From positions 434,001 through 498,000 of the forward strand of contig SKCR01038147.1 of the NCBI GenBank assembly GCA_019454045.1: a DNA stretch of 64,000 nt. Reading direction: 5' to 3'. The stretch comes from Zanthoxylum bungeanum. Its lineage: Eukaryota; Streptophyta; Magnoliopsida; Sapindales; Rutaceae. The notes below the pieces were generated by a model, which worked only from the letters and a program-made list of their open reading frames with translations, was not told the origin of the DNA and ran no database searches. Positions 58,361 through 64,000 of this stretch are shown here, piece after piece; position 1 is the first letter of the stretch, and each line of letters starts with the position of its first letter. A program made the translations under genes and the position numbers.

Positions 58361-60255
58361 ATATTATTTTTATTATTTTAGATGTATAATGATAATAAAT
58401 TGTTTAAATTTCAGCATCATAATATTTATTTTTTATATCTCAAATGTGCATACTGTCAAAATAAAATCATAAAAAAATATGCAGTAACAAAATCATAAAA
58501 AATCTCCAGTAACCGACTGTGATAGTTGATGGGCCATCGGCCCCCAATGCTTCGATCGGTTGAGGTACGTTGACCCCTGTCTGTTGATGGACCCTCAGAC
58601 CCCCTGATGTTTCAATCGGTTGGTGAGATACTTCAACCATTGTCTTTGTCTGCATCTCATTCCTGGAGCCGTCTAATGCTTCGTCCTGAGGCTCTTCTCG
58701 GATTCATTCTGGAGCTGTCTCTTCTTCATTCTAAACTTGGCCCTTTGATCCATCTGCTTATGGTATTTCCTTTAGGCGGGCTTCGCTCCTATGTCTGATG
58801 ATATTTCAACCTCGTCTGATCTACTTTCTGATTTATCTGATGACCTCTGCTTTTGGCTTTCCAACTCCACTCAATGTATTAACTGTGCAGCATGAGTCGC
58901 CCCCAATATTCTTTTTTAGGCAAGCTTCGTTCCCAGTATTCTCTTTGTAGGCGGTATTTGCCCCCATGTCTCAACCTTCTAACTATCGGGTGATCCATGT
59001 ATTGGAGGCTTCAACTCTTGTCTATAACAGAGTGTTTTGTATCTTGCTTCATTTATTGGAGGCTTTTACAAAATACCCCATTTCTCTGGAGCTTTTTCGC
59101 CTCTGATTATTTACTTTCTTGAAAAAGAAAAGTTATATGTATGTATGCATGTGTACAAATGATCTTTCGGTTGCCTGCCCATTCTTCGGCTTGTAGAAGT
59201 CGTGATGCTAATCTGCGTAGATATTATCAGGTTTTGTCTCACCTTCTATTCAGACTGTCCCTCGAGGTTATCAAATCATCGATTTTGCTTTCAAAATTAG
59301 GTTTCATCATGCAATGACCTTTTGTATGTTCTCAATTTTTTTTTGAAAACCTGTCTTTTTCCAAAGTATGAGCATAACTTAAATCAAAAATTCAGCTCCA
59401 ACAAATGTTTTGCCTTTTAAATGCTTCTTCGTCTGTGTGTGATTCTTTCATAAGGAATTGCGTGCAACCCGGATCGGTTTATGCTGGTGCCAAGTGTAGA
59501 TTAGTGTTAACACATAGTGATCAACAAGATTTTAGAATTTTTCCAAAAGTTTATTTTATGCAGGGTTTATCTTTATCCCTAGCTTCCTTAATCCGTCAAA
59601 TTATCTTTTGACGTGAAGACTTCATATTTGTGATGCGAGCCCCTGGTTAGTGGTTACTCAATAATTTCACTAACTCAAATTGCTTTGCATACTCAATATT
59701 TGAGTTGTCGTTTGACGCAAATATACTCGTGGAGTTCACGATACTCCTGGTTACCAACACTTCAAACAACAGAGTAGAATTCTGGATTCATCATTTTCTT
59801 TTTTCTTTTTTCTATTTTCACTCTCTCATTTTTTTCATTTTTTTCTTTTCCTCTTCTTTTTTATTTGCGTCATCTCCTTAACTTACTGTCATCTCAAACT
59901 TAATTTTGGAAGGGAGTCAAATGAGTGCCAAGTGTTTTGTCTACAAATTGTGCCAGCATAAATTCTTTCTAAGCAAGCAATACAATTCTAAGCGCGAGTT
60001 ATAGTGTACATTATTTGGATGATATTCTGCAATTGATTCCAAAATAAAGAATTGCCTTAAAGATTTAGACATGCTCACTTGTGTGAGAGACATGATTATC
60101 TTTAGGGACTTGAATTTATTATCACAAAACATTTAAAGAAAATCATTATATGATGAAAAGGAAAAGATGTAGATGAAATTATTTGATGATTTGGAACCCG
60201 ATCACTGCATGGTCGAGGCTTCTTCCGGATCGATCAGTACCCTCCAGGGCTTCTT
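58361..60255 (-). other. Non-coding part of a decayed gypsy-type element
   Basis: Degenerate repeated phrases occur on + (GCTTCGATCGGTTGAGG / GTTTCAATCGGTTGGTG; GGCAAGCTTCGTTCCCAGTA; TAGGCGG...GCCCCC). They resemble the array-like interiors at 28200-28880 and 31623-32530 in style, not in sequence. It lies downstream of the minus-strand gag at 60256-61014. No coding region is supported; the borders are unknown. Confidence 0.4.
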
Positions 60256-61014
60256 GGATTCTGCTTACTTTTTTTCTATGTCCATTACTAATTCTTTCAG
60301 TTGCCTAAAGTCATACATCATCGAGGTCATTCGCCTTAATTTGTTATAGATAGAGGGCTTGGTGCCCCTGATGATCATTTTGACCTAATCCTTTTCCGAG
60401 GGTCTTGTCTGCATCTTCAGTAGCTGGCTTCTCAAGCGGTCTATAAAGTCTTTGAAGCTTTTCTCTTGTTTCTGCTTGATGTTTTCTAAGTCACAAAGCG
60501 ACATGTCAATCTCCATATCCATGACATATTGATTTAGGAACGCTTATGTTAAAGCCCTCCAGTCATCTTTCACTTTCTTTTATAGGTTGTGGTACCACAC
60601 TACCGGTGCCTCTTCAAGAGATACCTTAAACATTTTCAAGAGCTGGTGCTTAGACAGGTCAGCAACACTCATCATAGACACATATTGATGGAGGGGTATT
60701 TTTGGATATCCATTCCCATTGAACTTTTCAATGTTTGACATCTTGAACTCATCATGTAGTTGTTCTTCAAAAGCCATTGCACCATAGTCCATGAGGTCTT
60801 CATGTTTTCCCTTCATCTTTTAGGTGACTGAGTCCATCTGCCCCTTTAGATTTTGGAATTCAGCTTGGGAATTGGCAAGTTTACCTGCAGCATACTCAGT
60901 CATGTCTTCATCGTCATCCAGATAGGGGTCTCTTCGGCCATCCAGCCTTCTCCCAACCATGAAGTCCGCTCGGACATACACCCGAAGACCTGTATTCGGC
61001 CGGACATATGACAA
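60256..61014 (-). pseudogene. Ty3/gypsy gag, broken by stops
   Basis: On the minus strand it begins with a polar segment (RRLDGRRDPYLDDDEDM, then a coiled-coil-like KLANSQAEFQNLKGQ). The retrotransposon gag core follows: FKMSNIEKFNGNGYPKIPL, HQYVSMMSVADLSKHQLL, MFKVSLEEAPVVWYHNL, FLNQYVMDMEIDMSL, KQKQEKSFKDFIDRLRSQ and IIRGTKPSIYNKLRRM. In-frame stops occur near 60817, 60545, 60387 and 60260. Such gag proteins package element RNA; this one cannot be made intact. It matches the plant Tat-type gag layout as I remember it. Confidence 0.75.
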
Positions 61015-62344
61015 TTGTCAGAGAGAGTGTATATTATCAATAACTAGAATAACGAGATCTGATAATATCCGGCCAAGCATATATTCAAATTAAATAACCG
61101 ACCAGACATGTATCAAAGTTGTCAGCACAAGTGAAGATTTCCAATTACAGAAATCACGAACCTAATTGATATACGACCAGAGTTATATCTCAAGATATAT
61201 ATCCGGGTGGACATAGATCAATATGTAGTTGATGATACAGATTGGAAATCACTGGAGATAGTGAGGGGGTTTGATGTCTCATTCATGTTTCAATTATTAT
61301 CCTAACACTACAAAAAATGAGTTGTGATCATCTAGAAAAAATGGTCTGAAAATTCAGAAGATCTGAGCCTATAAATCTAAATCCTGAAACTCTATCCTGA
61401 GATCCGAGAGAGAATCTAAGAGAAGGAAAAACAATGATCAAACTCCACAAAGTATTTGGAGTTTTCCCCTTCCGGTAAGCAACTCGGCAACCATCCAGCA
61501 TTCAGAGGTGTCTTCTGAGCCAGCCAATACTAAAGGTCCGACCTGATGGCACCCTACTCTTGATCTACATTACGTTTTACATCCGGTCTTCCAACAGTAT
61601 CTATGACCGGGCCGAATATATGTCAAGCCGGACATACATAAGATAAAATAATATATGTTCTGAGAAAAAACACATATGACTGAGCCTCTCCGAAGCAAGG
61701 CTAGGAGGATATGCACTTTACATTATGTTATCTGTGATGCCTGACCCTTTCGTGTGTAATTATCATTATCATTTTATTACTATTGTTATTGTTCTTATCG
61801 ATATGTTTTAGCTGTTTCCTTATTACTATTATTATCATGATTTTGTTTTTTTATTTTCTAATTTAAAGCATGCCATGTCATTATTATTTTATTATTACTG
61901 TTTTTATACATGAATAGTTGTCTTATTATTATTTTATGCCACATCCTACTTGTTTTATCCTATGGTTTCACGCAGTATCTCCGGTCGTACTTATATAAAG
62001 TCCGATCAGATATTTATAAAAATATTCGGCCAGATACGAAGCCTGACCAAAAAGATATGTATTATGATATGTTTATTTTTTATTTTATTATTGCTTTGAT
62101 AATTTTTTGACATTTGTAACTTTCTAATTAATTATTTTATCATTATTTTATTATGATTGTGTTGTGTATGCTATATAAACTTTTGTTGCATGTTACTGCA
62201 TATAAGACATAGTGATACATCTCTTCGAACATACATATTATACTGACATCAGTAAGAGACCATTTCGAACTCAAATGTGTTTAAGGTCGGACCTTGCAAG
62301 GGGTGTAATATGGTGTTAAATCATTTTCAATATTTTATACTGAG
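61015..62344. other. LTR-like repetitive DNA, not delimited
   Basis: Recurrent CCGGACATA / CGGCCAGA motifs (for example near 60973, 61073, 61205, 61630 and 62027) and an AT-rich second half suggest retroelement LTR or UTR DNA. No matching second copy was found in the window. No host gene seen. Confidence 0.4.
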
Positions 62345-62353
62345 TGGCGACTC
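62345..62353 (+). promoter_or_regulatory. Possible Ogre-type primer-binding site
   Basis: GAGTGGCGACTC near the end of an LTR-like stretch resembles the TGGCGACTC start of arginine-tRNA primer sites used by Ogre/Tat elements. Only nine bases support it. Confidence 0.35.
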
Positions 62354-64000
62354 TTTCATTCTCCTGCTAGTCCCCCGTAGGTTATTCGTACTCTATATGG
62401 ACTGTGACCCTAACAGTGTCGTGGTTGCCGACATCATAGGTATAGCGGTAAACCCCACTCCGCTCCTACATTCGTAACATATTGAGCGCAAGTAGGAAAA
62501 TACATAGCATTTTAAAGATATTTATATTGGTTTGACCCATCGATTTCAATTTTTGCGATAAAATCACCGAGTTGAGTCACTAAAGAATCGAGCTGTGATC
62601 GGACTTTTACACACACACACACACACACTGTGAGTCCGACTTAGATAATTTATTCAAGAATTTAGATTTGAGTTGAGTTGAACACTTTCAATGTTTCTTT
62701 GATTTTGTTAATGGGCATTCTCTGAGGACAGTGTTATGTATAACTCACAAGACTGTTTTATTTGTTTAGTTTTTCTTTTTGCACTTGTATGATTGCATGT
62801 GTGTGTGTGTGTGTTGAAATTCATTTGTGGGTGTTGTCACTTTAGGCCCCTTCACGAGACTATGACTCGTCTGCTAGAGCAGCCTATGAGTTTAAAGGCT
62901 TGTTACATACGCTAAATGCAATCAGGTCGTCTTATGTGAGCTAGAATTAGCGTCACAATGTATGTCAGCGTGTCGTGACGCATTGTAGTGTATATTTGAG
63001 ACAGAACCTGAATTTTATAGCACATCCCGACGCCGTGTAAAAGCATCCTCTTCACAACCCAAGACCATGTGCGTCGTGACACGGTCCTGATTCCTGGTAC
63101 GTGAAAAACTCTTATTTATTAAGAATGAAAGCTCATATCAGCCCTTATAAAGAAAAAGTTCGTCTTAAACCCTAGAGATAAGACTTTTGGAGACCACAAA
63201 GCAGAGAAAAACACCCAGAGCAAAACAAGAACAAAATATTCAACTGAAATTGAAGATTAAAGATGAAAACCTCAATGCGAGTTATTTCTATAATTTATTT
63301 CTTTCAGTTATATTTATGAATTCTTGGCATGTAATAATGAATTATTTGTGTTTATTAAACATCATGTGTAATTAATTTATTAGTTTATAGTTGTAATGGA
63401 TCATAAATACAGTTATTTAATCTAAACTTGTATGTTTTTATTCTTTTGGGTTTGTTATGCGATTATTTATTATTCTCTAATTTTAATATGTTTTATTGTC
63501 TGACTAACAATACAATAGGTGTGGTAAACCCTTAGGAACTTGGAAAATGAAATTTGGGTTTAGCGTTGATAATAATGGCGCATGATCGTAATTCTTAATG
63601 AATAGATTTTGTGCAGTATAAGAATATACCCGCAGGGCATGCAAAGCTAATATTAGAACTTATTCTTAATGAGTTTGGCTTAAATAAATTATCATAGGAA
63701 TATAGGTAATTGAATTAAGTTAGATATTTCTACCTGACCATTAAAAGAGACTGATAGATAAATTAACATTTCTAGGTGAATAATCCATAACAATAATCCA
63801 ATTGAATGAAAAGTGCAATAACTCATTGTTTGTGTGCGTAGGTGAAGTTGCAACCATAGATTATTCTCTCGCATAAGGTTTTTCCAAAGTTATTTATTTA
63901 CCGTTTACGTAGATTTTTTAGTTAATTAGTTTAATCAAATCTCTTTCAATCAATTATTTAGTTTTAGTCAAGTTATTTCTAGTTTTAATATTAATAGGAT
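62354..64000. other. Repeat-like DNA without recognised genes
   Basis: Around 62930-63090 GC-richer text with CGTCGTGACAC / CGTGACGC motifs, then CCCTTATAAAGAAAAA and AAACCCTAGAG near 63140-63175, looks like an LTR promoter and leader. The last 600 bases are AT-rich. No ORF with a recognisable domain. Confidence 0.4.
62609..62628. repeat. (AC)n microsatellite
   Basis: About ten AC units; a (GT)n run follows at about 62799-62813. Confidence 0.9.

Noticed and set aside
61308..62990. CACTACAA at 61308 and TTGTAGTG near 62982 as ends of a CACTA element
   Set aside because: The two ends agree for only eight bases and the flanking 3-mers differ (TAA, TAT); chance pairing is likely.

Overview
The window is nuclear DNA of a flowering plant, most likely a eudicot. 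The genes have many GT-AG introns, and the flanking DNA is dominated by plant-type LTR retrotransposons, hAT and Mutator-like MITEs, a Tourist-like element and tRNA-derived SINEs. Nothing bacterial, viral or organellar was seen. I cannot name the species.

Host genes lie only between about 11 and 26.4 kb. From left to right they are: a five-finger CCCH zinc-finger gene on + (11255-14860, 7 exons, 449 aa, all splice phases agree); an unrecognised 206-aa gene on + with two hydrophobic segments (16050-17944, 5 exons); a decayed piece of an acid/triacylglycerol lipase gene on + (about 18739-18929); a possible 82-aa single-exon gene on - (19626-19874); and a ZW10 homologue on - (20616-26411, 15 exons, about 755 aa), a subunit of the Golgi-to-ER vesicle tethering complex. 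The ZW10 model includes a GC-AG intron, a 25-nt microexon and a 133-bp tandem duplication that copies the 5' part of one exon. These genes have unrelated jobs and show no sign of joint function.

The left flank (1-10.7 kb) holds a truncated Ty3/gypsy-type element: one LTR, a primer site and two tandem arrays of 44-bp and 83-bp units. It also holds SINE copies, small hAT-type elements (one inserted inside a SINE) and a Mutator-like element whose left end has been duplicated with its flank.

The right flank (26.4-64 kb) is nested transposons, most with exact target-site duplications (TSDs). A gag-remnant LTR element on - (27159-33676, TSD ACAGC) is split by a 2.45-kb solo LTR (29164-31617, TSD TAATA). 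A decayed Ty1/copia element on + (34481-51782) is split by a hAT MITE (TSD GAATTTAA), by a 9.1-kb element on - with 3.6-kb LTRs and a non-coding interior (37379-46509, TSD TAGAC), and by a second 2.55-kb solo LTR (47706-50259, TSD TCAAG). A solo LTR of the 9.1-kb family lies in the other orientation at 55316-58355 (TSD AAACT). The last 5.6 kb hold a stop-ridden gypsy gag on - and LTR-like DNA that I could not delimit.

I found no convincing new biological system. The best leads are the ZW10 exon duplication, the long-LTR non-coding element with its solo-LTR relative, and gag-only elements whose interiors have become several different tandem arrays. All boundaries and splice sites were read by eye. 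Similarity to known families is from memory, not from a search.
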